From: CF-161 sp035259145
Lineage (GTDB): Bacteria > Chloroflexota > Dormibacteria > Dormibacterales > Dormibacteraceae
Length of the DNA stretch: 25,690 nucleotides
Direction of reading: 5' to 3'
NCBI GenBank assembly: GCA_035259145.1
Contig: DATFWQ010000231.1
Coordinates: 1-25,690, forward strand
Shown piece after piece: positions 16,009-23,916 of the stretch (position 1 is its first letter; the number at the start of each line of letters is the position of its first letter). The position numbers and the translations under genes were made by a program. The notes under the pieces were generated by a model, which was not told where the DNA came from, searched no databases, and saw nothing but the letters and a program-made list of their open reading frames with translations.

Positions 16009-16257
16009 CTACCGCACGCTTGCCGGTCGCGGAGTCACCAGGCCCAGTCCCTGGGCGACGCGCGCGCCGAGGTCGGGATCCACCTTCATCCAGTAATCGT
16101 TGACCGCGCGCTCCTGGATGAAGCGCTCCACGCCCTGGCTCAGATGCCCGACTATGTTGCCGACCAGGTGATCCCGATCGGCCGGCGACATCACCTGCCG
16201 GTAGAGCATGCCGGGCTGGATGAAGTCATCGTCCTCCTTGTGCGGCTCCGATGATCC
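16009..16257 (-). pseudogene. Haem catalase, C-terminal remnant
   Basis: Leftward from about 16257 the frame encodes SSEPHKEDDDFIQPGMLYRQ, VMSPADRDHLVGNIVGHLSQ and YWMKVDPDLGARVAQGLGL before a stop at 16009. This is the last ~80 residues of a clade-type haem catalase ('DD..QPG.LYR.M...R..LV.NI..HL'). The ~400 upstream residues with the haem-binding and active-site His/Asn/Tyr are missing; the sequence to the right is unrelated. It is a truncated gene end without activity. Confidence 0.75.
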
Positions 16258-16297
16258 CACACGCTCGGGGTACACTGGGGTCTGAGAGGGAAGCCCC

Positions 16298-16531
16298 ATG
16301 AAGGCGACTCTGACTGCTCACATACACATCGACGCCTGTGCCTGGAACCGGATTCAGGCCCGGGCCTCGCGAGAGCGCCGCCCACTGCCCGAGGTTCTGG
16401 GAGAACTGCTGGAGATCGCATCCGAAGAGCCTGCTTCCGCGGCGCCCACACCGAAGCTGGAGTATCAGCCGCCGCCGCTCACACGCCTCTGGCTTCGCCG
16501 GCATCCTGACACGATCATCGACCGCGACTAA
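16298..16531 (+). CDS. Small hypothetical protein, possibly ribbon-helix-helix-like
   Basis: 77 aa from the ATG at 16298 with a GAGAGGGA purine stretch about 6 nt upstream. A beta-like start (TLTAHIHIDACAW) followed by two helical stretches (NRIQARASRERR, PLPEVLGELLEIASEE) resembles a ribbon-helix-helix fold. The tail is Pro-rich (APTPKLEYQPPPLTRLWLRR). I do not recognise a family and the fold guess is weak. It starts at the break point of the catalase remnant, reading away from it, and stands alone. Confidence 0.45.
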   Translation: MKATLTAHIHIDACAWNRIQARASRERRPLPEVLGELLEIASEEPASAAPTPKLEYQPPPLTRLWLRRHPDTIIDRD

Positions 16532-16641
16532 GTTCCTACATTCGACTTTGTTGTAATCGAACACGCTGCGCCCGTCCTTGCTCAGGCGCCTTCAACCCGA
16601 CGCGCATCACCGCGCCGCAGGTGGCACGGTCGGCGAAATGC

Positions 16642-18297
16642 CTATCTGGCGATGTCCTTGCGCGTGAAGCGCCATGAGCCCGCCGCCAGAGCCAGCGCGC
16701 CAACTGCCAGCAGTACCAGCACCGACGTGAGCTGCAGGCCATTGAGCAGCGGCGTGCCGTAGTAGTAGAAGGCGGACAGCCTCAGCGCCGCGTCGGGCCA
16801 CTGCAGCTCCGGGCCGACGAAGCTGACCAAGAACCAGATCGCGAGCAGGAAGCTCACCAGGCCGGTGTCGACCGCCGCGCGCAGCCAGCCCGACGCCAGG
16901 TAGCCGATGGCGGCGATCAGCAGGCCCATGGGGATGATGCCCAGCGTGGCCGCGGCCAGGTTGCGCCCGTCGAGCTTCAGACCGACGGCCGCTGCGGTCG
17001 TGGCCGAGGCGACCAGCGTGAGCACCCCGATGGCGACCGTCGCGGTGGCGAGGGCGCCGAAGCGGCCCAGCAGCACGCGCAGACGCGACTGCGGCGTCGA
17101 GAGCACCAGCTCCAGACGCCCCTCCTCTTCGTCGCCCGACCAGCCGCTGACCTGGGTGACCGCGAACGCCATGAGGAGCACCGGCAGCAGGAGGAACATC
17201 GCGCTGAGCAGCGTGGCGTTGGTCTGGATGTCTCCGCCGCCGACCTTTTCGACCAGCGTCTTGATGAAGGAGGCCGACGTGGCCGAATAGATGCCGCTCA
17301 GCGTGTGCTCGACCTGCTTGACCGCGATGACCATGAAGGCGGCCGTGCCCGCGATGCCTACCGTCCACCAGAACGTCGGGACGGCGATCGTCGCCAGACC
17401 GCGCGCGTAGACCCCGCGCAGCGACCAGTCGCCCTCGGGCAGGCTTTCGCGCTGTGGAGCGGCGCGCCGCGGCAGCCGCAGCCACGCCGGCAGGGGCACG
17501 GCGCCTCCGACGTCGCGCCGTGCGAAGAGCCAGATGGCGGTGCCGCCCAGGACGAGCGACAGCGCCAGCAGGACGAGCATCCCGCCAGGGTTCGAGCCGT
17601 AGGTGGTCACCAGCGGCTTGCTCAGGTTGTAGTAGTAGACCGGGGAGATCCGAGAGAACCACTCGGTGCCGGGAAAGAGCCGGTGGACCGAGTCCACGAC
17701 GATGAGCACCAGCAGCAGGCCGCCGGTCCAGCCGGCCGCGCGGCGGCGGTCGAGCGTGAACTGCGAGATCAGCAGAGCGAGCGCGCCGAAGACGGCGCAG
17801 ACGAGCGCGAGGTCCAGCCCGAACAGCAGCGCGTCGCCCAGGCCGAATCCCGGGTTGAACGGCCGGCTGCCCACGAAGATCACCAGGCCGATCAGCAGTC
17901 CCATAGCGAGCAGCGCCGTCCCCATGGCCACGAGCTTCTCCACTGCGACCCGCACCCGTCTGCGTGGTGTCGAGAGGAGCACGTCAAGCGATCCGCGCTC
18001 CTCCTCGCCGCGCAGCATGCGGCTGCCCGCGAGCAGCGGCCAGATCGCCATCATGAGGATGAAGACGCCGATCTTCCAGGTCGCGTAGCCGGCGGCGGTG
18101 TCGACCGCGATCGGGGCGGCATTCCAGCTGAAGGCTCCGACCAGCTCGGTCAGGGCGGCCCGCCCGGCGGCTGTCCCCACGAGCGTCGTCGCAGCGGCCA
18201 GCGGCTGGAGCACGACCAGGCCCATGCCCACGCCCCACCCCAGGATCGCGATGCGGTAGCTCCTCAGGGTCCGGAAGAAGATGCTCCTAAACCACAC
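16642..18297 (-). CDS. Double ABC-2 permease of a TetR-controlled exporter
   Basis: 551 aa from a GTG at 18297 that overlaps the ATPase stop by 11 bp. The protein is two ABC-2 permease halves fused, with about 12 membrane segments. Each half contains the same coupling motif after its second helix: LRGEEERGSLDVLLSTPRRR in the first and GDEEEGRLELVLSTPQSRLR in the second. This internal duplication is typical of 'ABC transporter permease' proteins of ~530-560 aa in Actinobacteria and Chloroflexi. A cytoplasmic linker (about 265-305) separates the halves. Together with the upstream ATPase it forms a multidrug-type exporter; substrate unknown. Confidence 0.9.
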   Translation of the reverse strand: MWFRSIFFRTLRSYRIAILGWGVGMGLVVLQPLAAATTLVGTAAGRAALTELVGAFSWNAAPIAVDTAAGYATWKIGVFILMMAIWPLLAGSRMLRGEEERGSLDVLLSTPRRRVRVAVEKLVAMGTALLAMGLLIGLVIFVGSRPFNPGFGLGDALLFGLDLALVCAVFGALALLISQFTLDRRRAAGWTGGLLLVLIVVDSVHRLFPGTEWFSRISPVYYYNLSKPLVTTYGSNPGGMLVLLALSLVLGGTAIWLFARRDVGGAVPLPAWLRLPRRAAPQRESLPEGDWSLRGVYARGLATIAVPTFWWTVGIAGTAAFMVIAVKQVEHTLSGIYSATSASFIKTLVEKVGGGDIQTNATLLSAMFLLLPVLLMAFAVTQVSGWSGDEEEGRLELVLSTPQSRLRVLLGRFGALATATVAIGVLTLVASATTAAAVGLKLDGRNLAAATLGIIPMGLLIAAIGYLASGWLRAAVDTGLVSFLLAIWFLVSFVGPELQWPDAALRLSAFYYYGTPLLNGLQLTSVLVLLAVGALALAAGSWRFTRKDIAR

Positions 18298-19213
18298 TGG
18301 TGGCCTTCCTGGCGGCCCGGCCGTCCGCCTCGTAGTAGCGCAGGAAGATGTCCTCCAGGCTGGGCTCGTGACTGCTCAGGGAGACCACCCGGTGCTGTGC
18401 TGCCGCCTTGATCACCGCGTCGGCAGGGCCCTGCATCTCCAGGCGCAGGCCTAGCCCGCCGGCCGTCGTCTCGACACTGGCCACGCCGTCCAGCCGCTCG
18501 AACGCCTCGGCGGGGACGGCGCCGGCGAACAGTATGGTGACCTCGTAGCGCTTGATGTCCTTCACCTCGGACACTCCGCCGGCGCGAACGATCCGGCCCT
18601 CGCGGATGATCGCGACCCGGGTGCACCACTGCTCCACCTCGGTGAGGACGTGCGAGGAGAGGAACACGGTGCCGCCGTCGCGCCGGACCTCGTCGACCAT
18701 CCGGCCGAACTCCTGCTGGTTGAGGGGGTCCAGGCCATTGGTCGGCTCGTCCAGGATTACCAGGCGGGGGCGGTGCATCAGCGCCTGGACCAGGACCACC
18801 TTGCGCTTGTTGCCGCTGGAGTACTGCCGGAACTTGCGGGTCGGGTCGAGGTCCAGCCGCTCTATCAGCTGCCGGAGGTACGCCTGGTCGACGCCCCCGC
18901 GCAGGTGGCCCAGGTACTCGAGGATCTGGCCGCCGGTGAGTTCGGGGTCCAGCGCGGGCTCGCCCGGCGCGTAGCCGACGAGCCGCTTGATCGCCAGCGA
19001 CTCCCGCCAGCAGTCCAGCCCGGCGATCCGGGCCACACCGGAGTCGGCGCGGAGCAGCGCCATGAGCAGCCGGATCGTCGTGGTCTTGCCGGCGCCGTTC
19101 GGGCCGAGGAAGCCGAACACCTCGCCCTCCCCCACCTCGAACGAGACGTCGATGATCCCTCGGGCGCCGCCATAGCTCTTGGTGAGACGTTGCACCTCCA
19201 TGATCGCCGTCAT
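18287..19213 (-). CDS. ABC transporter ATP-binding protein (drug-exporter type)
   Basis: 308 aa from the ATG at 19213, with GGAGGG 9 nt upstream; the longer open frame to 19735 runs through the TetR gene in another frame and is rejected. Walker A is GPNGAGKT (37-44). The signature is YSSGNKRKVVLVQAL, where NKRK replaces the usual GMRQR, as in the ABC subfamily that pairs with fused permeases. Walker B/D-loop is LVILDEPTNGLDP, and the H-loop is FLSSHVLTEVEQ. A C-terminal regulatory segment (RYEVTILFAGAVPAEAF onward) follows. It lies 19 bp after the TetR gene and overlaps the permease start, forming a three-gene operon. Confidence 0.92.
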   Translation of the reverse strand: MTAIMEVQRLTKSYGGARGIIDVSFEVGEGEVFGFLGPNGAGKTTTIRLLMALLRADSGVARIAGLDCWRESLAIKRLVGYAPGEPALDPELTGGQILEYLGHLRGGVDQAYLRQLIERLDLDPTRKFRQYSSGNKRKVVLVQALMHRPRLVILDEPTNGLDPLNQQEFGRMVDEVRRDGGTVFLSSHVLTEVEQWCTRVAIIREGRIVRAGGVSEVKDIKRYEVTILFAGAVPAEAFERLDGVASVETTAGGLGLRLEMQGPADAVIKAAAQHRVVSLSSHEPSLEDIFLRYYEADGRAARKATSVV

Positions 19214-19232
19214 CGAATTCGTCCCTCCTCTG

Positions 19233-19928
19233 CTAACCGAACCACAGGCGGAGCGTGGCCCGGTCGAGCCCCCTGAACGACCCTCGAGGAAGCCCCAGGA
19301 TGCGGTCGAGCAGCTCCAGCTGGGCCGCGTATACGCGCTCGAACGTCTCGAACGAGATCGTGCCCGCCAGCCGGGCGAAGTAGAATTCACCGGCCACCTC
19401 CTGGAAGGCTTGCACGTGCGCCACGATGACGATCGCGGTCTCGTCGGGGGAGCGGACCGTGAAGAGGCCCTCCTCGACACCCTGCCGCACGATGGCCGCG
19501 ATGATCGGCACGAGGCGGTCCCTGGTGAAGCGCCGGAACTTCTCGCGCACGATCGCGTTGTCGTCAGAGGCCCAGGCCTCAATGGTGGCCTCCACCAGCT
19601 CCTTCCGCTCGCTCTTCCAGGCGGCGATGCCGCCGAAGAAGCCCTCCAGCTTCTGGAGGGCGGAGAGGTGCGGGTCGTCCAGGAGGGGCGCCAGCGTGGC
19701 CAGGGCCATGTCAGACATGCGCTCGACGGCGGCAAGGACCAGCGCGTGCTTCGAATCGTAGTAGTGGTAGAACGCGCCCTTGGACGCGTCGAGCGCCTCC
19801 AGGACGTCCTGGACGCTCATCTGCTCGTAGCCCTTCGTCTGGATCAGCTGCAGAGCCACGTCGACGAAGGCCTCCCGCCTGATCGCCTGCGCCGCCGCCG
19901 CCTTCACCGTGCGCGCCACCGGTCTCAT
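19233..19928 (-). CDS. TetR/AcrR-family transcriptional regulator
   Basis: 231 aa from the ATG at 19928. A longer frame to 20030 is rejected because it would put the operator inside the gene. The N-terminal helix-turn-helix is at about 12-58 (AFVDVALQLIQTKGYEQMSV, then ALDASKGAFYHYYDSKHAL), the family's hallmark. The rest is an all-helical ligand-binding and dimerisation domain. It is first in an operon with the ABC ATPase and permease and has an inverted repeat 3 bp upstream of its start, so it probably represses itself and the exporter until an effector binds. Confidence 0.92.
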   Translation of the reverse strand: MRPVARTVKAAAAQAIRREAFVDVALQLIQTKGYEQMSVQDVLEALDASKGAFYHYYDSKHALVLAAVERMSDMALATLAPLLDDPHLSALQKLEGFFGGIAAWKSERKELVEATIEAWASDDNAIVREKFRRFTRDRLVPIIAAIVRQGVEEGLFTVRSPDETAIVIVAHVQAFQEVAGEFYFARLAGTISFETFERVYAAQLELLDRILGLPRGSFRGLDRATLRLWFG

Positions 19929-19931
19929 CTT

Positions 19932-19954
19932 AGCAGACCGACCGTTGGTCTGCT
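19932..19954. promoter_or_regulatory. TetR-type operator
   Basis: AGCAGACC and GGTCTGCT are perfect 8-bp inverted arms around a 7-nt centre (23 bp in all; one further pair in the centre also matches). The position, 3 bp before the TetR start codon, is the classical place for an autoregulatory operator. No ribosome-binding site fits between operator and ATG, so translation may be from a very short leader. Binding by this TetR is inferred. Confidence 0.75.
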
Positions 19955-20209
19955 CGGAAGACGCACTGACAGAGACATCCCACCTGACCCGCCTGGATGC
20001 GCTGCGGATGCATGCCTCACCGGTTGACAAGTCAGCGGTTGGCGATGAGACTTTGGGCGGCGCCGGTCCGCGCCGAACCTCGGCGGCTCACCCCAGCAGG
20101 GCCCATGACGAGGCAAAGGGGGACATTGAACCCTCGGACCCAGGGTCACAGCTTCGCCGGCCGCGAAGCCATCGCTGGGGGATGGAGTCGTGGTCGTTGG
20201 AGGCTAGTC

Positions 20210-21223
20210 GTGACCCAGGGTAGGGAGTTCAAGAAGCTGGTCCGTCGACGCATGCGCAAGACGGGCGAGTCCTACACGAGCGCCCGCGCTCATCTCCTGG
20301 GGGTGCCGTCGCACACCCGACCCGTCGCGCCACAAACAGCAGGGAGGACCGGCATGTATCCATTCGAGAAGTTCAGCGAGCGCGCCAAGAAGGTTCTCAC
20401 GCTTGCCCAGGAGGAGGCGGAGCGGGCTCGTCACCACTACATTGGTACGGAGCACCTGCTACTCGGTTTGCTGAGGGTAGATGACGGGCTCGCCGCCAAG
20501 GTGCTCAACAACCTGGGCGTAGGGATCGACAAGGTGCGGCCGAGCATAGAGGCCGTACTGGGCGGCACCGAGCGCATCATCATCCAGCAGATCGTCCCGA
20601 CCTCGCGCGTTAAGAAGGTGATCGATATCGCCTTCGAGCAGGCTGGGCAGATGGGCAACGAGTTCGTCGGCACAGAGCACCTCTTGCTCGGTTTGATGAT
20701 CGAGGGCGAGGGAATCGCCTCACAGTTGCTCAAGGGCCTCGGAGCAACGCTGGATACTGTTCAGCGCGAGATCTGGCGGCTGCGCAGAAAGGGCGGGCTC
20801 GAAGCGACCGCGCGTGCGTCGGCGCGCACAGACCGGCCCGGCCGGTCCGTCTTGCGGATGGCTGCTGAGGATGCTTTGGGGGCTGTCCTCGACGCCGCCC
20901 AGGAGGCGGCGCAGAGGGAAGGCTCGCTGACACTCCGCGTGGACCATCTGCTTCTGGCGATCATGGAATCGGAATTCAACACCTATGCGCTCCTCAGTTC
21001 GGCCGTGCCTGACATGGGCTCCCTGCGCAAAAAGCTGAAGCCGCCGCGGGCAGTCACTCGTCTGGAGACTGCTTACTGGGAGACTCACAAGAAGAGTGTT
21101 CAGGCCGCATCGGCGAGAAACCACGAACTGGTCGCACAGCTGCGAGAACAGGAGGACAACTTGCGCGGTCAGCTCGACGCTGCAGTCGCGACATGGCGCC
21201 TCAGCTGGTCAGTCAATGCTTGA
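20210..21223 (+). CDS. Stand-alone ClpC N-domain protein without AAA+ modules
   Basis: 337 aa from a GTG at 20210 with GGAGG exactly 6 nt upstream. A second good start, ATG at 20354 with GGGAGG, lies in frame and begins at the canonical ClpC position (MYPFEKFSERAKKVL). Residues 50-190 are two Clp_N repeats (YIGTEHLLLGLLRVDDGLAA; FVGTEHLLLGLMIEGEGIAS). Residues 213-280 look like a third, degenerate repeat (RVDHLLLAIMESE). A helical, probably coiled-coil tail covers 285-325. No Walker motifs or AAA+ domain follow. The extra 48 N-terminal residues are basic (EFKKLVRRRMRKTGESYTSA). Clp N-domains bind substrates and adaptors, so this could be an adaptor or competitor for ClpC; that is inference. 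Confidence 0.85.
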   Translation: MTQGREFKKLVRRRMRKTGESYTSARAHLLGVPSHTRPVAPQTAGRTGMYPFEKFSERAKKVLTLAQEEAERARHHYIGTEHLLLGLLRVDDGLAAKVLNNLGVGIDKVRPSIEAVLGGTERIIIQQIVPTSRVKKVIDIAFEQAGQMGNEFVGTEHLLLGLMIEGEGIASQLLKGLGATLDTVQREIWRLRRKGGLEATARASARTDRPGRSVLRMAAEDALGAVLDAAQEAAQREGSLTLRVDHLLLAIMESEFNTYALLSSAVPDMGSLRKKLKPPRAVTRLETAYWETHKKSVQAASARNHELVAQLREQEDNLRGQLDAAVATWRLSWSVNA

Positions 21224-21613
21224 GGCAAGGAGTCGACGGGACTCCATGAAGCGCTTGAGAGTCCCGTACTGAGTCCTGACGAACCGCCGGTGCCATCCCC
21301 GGAGCGAGATAGAGCATCATCGGGCTTCCTGTGACGAGACCGGCGCGGCCCGATGGGGGTTCGGGGGAGTACCCGGCGAAGCCGGGGGAGGGGGCGTCTC
21401 TCCCCGCTGTTCCCGGCGTGAATCCCGAACGCGGTACCGGGCGGTCCCTCAGCGAGCCGTCGCCCGATTATATGTGCACCCTCGGCCGGACTCGACACCC
21501 CGTTGAGAATCACCACTCGCCCTAAAAGAGAGGGCTGCGTTCCACTCGGCCATGCCGAACACTGGGCCCATCCGGCGTGGTAAGGGGATGCCAGTCCATG
21601 AGGCAGGAGCGGC
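21224..21613. other. Convergent intergenic region containing repeat copy B
   Basis: 390 bp between the convergent Clp_N and histidine-phosphatase genes. It holds the dispersed repeat at 21331-21405. A weak hairpin (GCCCT / AGGGC around 21518-21534) is too short to call as a terminator. No coding sequence is convincing here; the 64-codon frame starting at the GTG in the repeat is composed largely of repeat sequence. Confidence 0.5.
21331..21405 (+). repeat. Dispersed GC-rich hairpin repeat, copy B
   Basis: The left 30 bp (21331-21360, GTGACGAGACCGG...GATGGGGGT) is identical to the start of copy C at 22387. The 36-bp core at 21361-21396 carries the hairpin CCCGGC-GAA-GCCGGG and is shared with copies A and C. 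It ends in GTCTCTCCCC, as does copy C. This copy lies in intergenic DNA. Confidence 0.8.
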
Positions 21614-22180
21614 TCAGGCGTGGACGTCGAGGTGCAGTATCTCCGCGTCCACGAAGGCGTCACCCGCCCACGTGAGCCGGGCGCCCTCACACTGACGGAA
21701 GCCTCTCCCCCACCGCTCGTGAGCCCATCCGGGGAGCGCGACGGTCAATCCAGGTTCGATCAGCCCGCCGTGCGTGACGATGAGAGCCGCCTGGCCGTCG
21801 TCGACCCGCCCGGCGATCCCGGCCCACAACTCGGCCTGGCGTCGACCCAGGGCTGCAACGACACCACCTGCCTCGGCGGCGGCTACGTAGACGCGGTAGA
21901 GCTGGTTGTCTTCGCGGAGCTCCCGGTGCGCGATTTCCCTGGTGGCCGACTCCCACATCTCACCGCCTCCGAAGTCGAACAGATCGTCGACCGCAAACCC
22001 CATGGCGATCGCGGTCTCCACCGTGCGCGGGATGAGGCTGGCGGCGACATAGGCGAAGGGGCCCATCTGGGATCCGACCTCCCGAGCAAGCCGGACGCCC
22101 TCCGGCGAGAGGTGCGAGCCACGACCCTTCGCGTCACCCGCCCTGGTGTACGAGTGCCTGCGGATCTCCAGAGAGCACAT
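21614..22180 (-). CDS. Histidine phosphatase superfamily protein (phosphoglycerate mutase-like)
   Basis: 188 aa from the ATG at 22180; the ribosome-binding site is weak. The phosphohistidine motif near the start is LEIRRHSYTRAGD (His9; RRHS in place of the usual RHG). It is followed by LSPEGVRLAREVG and SLIPRTVETAIAMG (Arg52). The second catalytic His is in LIVTHGGLIEPGL (His137). The order and spacing fit the superfamily, and the protein is cytoplasmic. The substrate (sugar phosphate, nucleotide or phosphoprotein) cannot be deduced. It is separated from the kinase/regulator pair by about 180 bp on the same strand. Confidence 0.85.
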   Translation of the reverse strand: MCSLEIRRHSYTRAGDAKGRGSHLSPEGVRLAREVGSQMGPFAYVAASLIPRTVETAIAMGFAVDDLFDFGGGEMWESATREIAHRELREDNQLYRVYVAAAEAGGVVAALGRRQAELWAGIAGRVDDGQAALIVTHGGLIEPGLTVALPGWAHERWGRGFRQCEGARLTWAGDAFVDAEILHLDVHA

Positions 22181-22197
22181 TGCTCATCCAGTGTCGG

Positions 22198-22308
22198 TCA
22201 GGCGGCGTCTTTGACGTGCTCGGAGATGACGAAGTGGGCGGTGACGAGCGAGAGATTCATCACAGACAGGCGGGAATCTCCGCCGCCAGCCCAGGCATAC
22301 GGGGTCAT
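22198..22308 (-). CDS. Possible 36-aa peptide
   Basis: ATG at 22308 to the stop at 22198, encoding MTPYAWAGGGDSRLSVMNLS and then LVTAHFVISEHVKDAA. There is no clear ribosome-binding site and no family that I recognise. The amino-acid composition is protein-like and lacks the Arg/Pro/Ser excess of shadow frames. It may be a small gene or the tail of a lost one. Confidence 0.3.
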   Translation of the reverse strand: MTPYAWAGGGDSRLSVMNLSLVTAHFVISEHVKDAA

Positions 22309-22363
22309 GACGAGAAGGTTCTGCCGGTCTGCCGGACTGGGTGACCCCCGCGTTCGAGCGACC

Positions 22364-23911
22364 TCAGGGCCATATTTGGCCTCCCGGTGACGAGACCGGC
22401 GCGGCCCGATGGGGGTCTCTCCCCCGCTGAGTCGGGGGAGTACCCGGCGAAGCCGTCGGAGGGGGCGTCTCTCCCCCTGCAGATCCTGATGGAGGCGGCT
22501 CTGACGCAGGCAGCCGGAGCTGGAAGACGGCGCCCGGACCCGGTCGCCTGGCCAGGGTCAGCTCGCCATGGTGCGCGTGCGCAATGGCTGCACCGAGTGC
22601 CAATCCGAGGCCGGCGCCGCCTCCCCGCCGCGTGCGCACGCTGTCGGCCCGGACGAACCGCCGGAACACCTCGTCGCGGAGGTCCTCTGGAATCCCGGCG
22701 CCCTGATCGGCGACCTCGATCAGCCACGCACCCTCCTCGCGCCGCGCACTCACAGTGACGTGGGCCAGAGCCGGGCTATGGCGAACGGCGTTTTCAACCA
22801 GGTTGTCGAGGGCGCGCCTCAGCAGATCCGGGTCGGCCTGGACCGTGCCTCCGTCCGGTATCTCCGCGACGACTTCCACCTGCTTAGCTTCAGCGACCCC
22901 GCGCCAGCGCGCCGCCAGCTCCTCGACGAGGTCGGCGACGTCGATCTCTCGGAGCAGGGGCCGAAGGCTGCCGGCATCTGCCTGGGCCAGGAGCAGGAGC
23001 TGTTCGAGCACGCGTCCCATGTGATCGACCTCTACCTGCACGCTCTGCAGCACCTTCTTATAGTCGGTGGCCGCGCGGGGCCGGGCCAGCGCGACTTCGA
23101 CCCCTGTGCGAATCACTGTGAGGGGGCTGCGCAGCTCGTGCGAGGCGTCCGCGGTGAAGCGCCGCATCCCCTCGAAGCTTCGCTCGAGCCGGCTCAGCAT
23201 CTGATTGAACGTGGCCCTGAGCTCACCGAGCTCATCGGCAGGCGTGGGCACGTCCACGCGGCGGTGCAGGTCCCGATCGCCGATCGACCGCGCGGCGGCA
23301 GCGATGGCGCGGACTGGCCGCAGGGTCCTCTCGACAAGGAGCCAGGCCAGCGCTGCGCCGACCAGGGTCACCAGGACGCTGCCGCCCGCGAGCAGGAGCA
23401 AGAGGCGCCGGGTGGTGGCCTGCAGCTCGGCGGTAGACCGGCTGACCACAACCACGACCGGCACCTGGTTGGGCTGGTCGCCGAGGGCCTGCTGCTCGTA
23501 GTAAACGCGGCGTGGGGCGCCGCTCCGGTCGTGCCAGTCGACAATAGCACCGCCCTGACCAGCGAATACGGACGCCGCACTCCTTGACAGAAAGGGGTCC
23601 TGCAGTATCCGGGCATCGGTACGCGCGACGACGCCGTCTTTAGTAAGGACGACGGCCTCGATCGGGATCTGGGCATCGCCCGCCGCCTCCGGCAGCGCCC
23701 CCTGCGAGTACGCGACGGTGCCGTCGGCCTGCAGCTGAAGGCCGCTCGATACCTTGTTCCACTGCTCGTAGAGCACGGCATCGGATTCCTGCTGCGCCGG
23801 GACAGTCACGAGCTTGAAGATGGCGTACGAGGTGACAAAGCCGGCCAGCCCCAGGATCAAAACCTGAAAGAGGATCAGCCGCGCGCGGGTGGAGGAGAGC
23901 AGCCGGCTCAC
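22364..23911 (-). CDS. Membrane sensor histidine kinase with HAMP domain (EnvZ/CpxA class)
   Basis: 515 aa from the GTG at 23911; an adjacent in-frame GTG at 23914 is equally possible, and the open frame continues upstream through the regulator gene. Membrane helix 1 is at 11-33, an extracytoplasmic sensor domain at about 34-168, and helix 2 at 169-193. HAMP spans 194-245, with the phosphoacceptor His258 in FTADASHELRSPLTVIRTG. The HATPase domain has N box DNLVENAVRHS (369-379), DQGAGIPEDL and GGAGLGLALG. The catalytic domain ends near residue 468 (VFQLRLPAS). The following ~45 Pro/Gly-rich residues come largely from repeat copy C, so the natural C terminus has been replaced or extended. It starts 5 bp after the response regulator and pairs with it. 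Confidence 0.9.
   Translation of the reverse strand: MSRLLSSTRARLILFQVLILGLAGFVTSYAIFKLVTVPAQQESDAVLYEQWNKVSSGLQLQADGTVAYSQGALPEAAGDAQIPIEAVVLTKDGVVARTDARILQDPFLSRSAASVFAGQGGAIVDWHDRSGAPRRVYYEQQALGDQPNQVPVVVVVSRSTAELQATTRRLLLLLAGGSVLVTLVGAALAWLLVERTLRPVRAIAAAARSIGDRDLHRRVDVPTPADELGELRATFNQMLSRLERSFEGMRRFTADASHELRSPLTVIRTGVEVALARPRAATDYKKVLQSVQVEVDHMGRVLEQLLLLAQADAGSLRPLLREIDVADLVEELAARWRGVAEAKQVEVVAEIPDGGTVQADPDLLRRALDNLVENAVRHSPALAHVTVSARREEGAWLIEVADQGAGIPEDLRDEVFRRFVRADSVRTRRGGGAGLGLALGAAIAHAHHGELTLARRPGPGAVFQLRLPASEPPPSGSAGGETPPPTASPGTPPTQRGRDPHRAAPVSSPGGQIWP
22387..22476 (+). repeat. Dispersed GC-rich hairpin repeat, copy C
   Basis: It begins with the same 30 bp as copy B, then adds a segment giving the perfect arms CTCCCCCG / CGGGGGAG, the same arm pair as the outer stem of copy A. 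It continues with the shared 36-bp core (22432-22467, 2 mismatches to copy B) and GTCTCTCCCC. It lies inside the 3' end of the histidine kinase gene and encodes residues ~479-508 of its tail on the opposite strand. Confidence 0.8.
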
Positions 23912-23916
23912 CACCC

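Noticed and set aside
17305..18411. 368-codon plus-strand frame
   Set aside because: Antisense to the ABC permease; Gln/Arg/His-rich shadow frame.
19214..19735. N-terminal extension of the ABC ATPase to 19735
   Set aside because: It would overlap the whole TetR C-terminal half in another frame and consists of Arg/Ser-rich shadow sequence; a good Shine-Dalgarno supports 19213.
21518..21534. Hairpin GCCCT/AGGGC as a terminator
   Set aside because: Only a 5-bp stem and no T-run; too weak to call.
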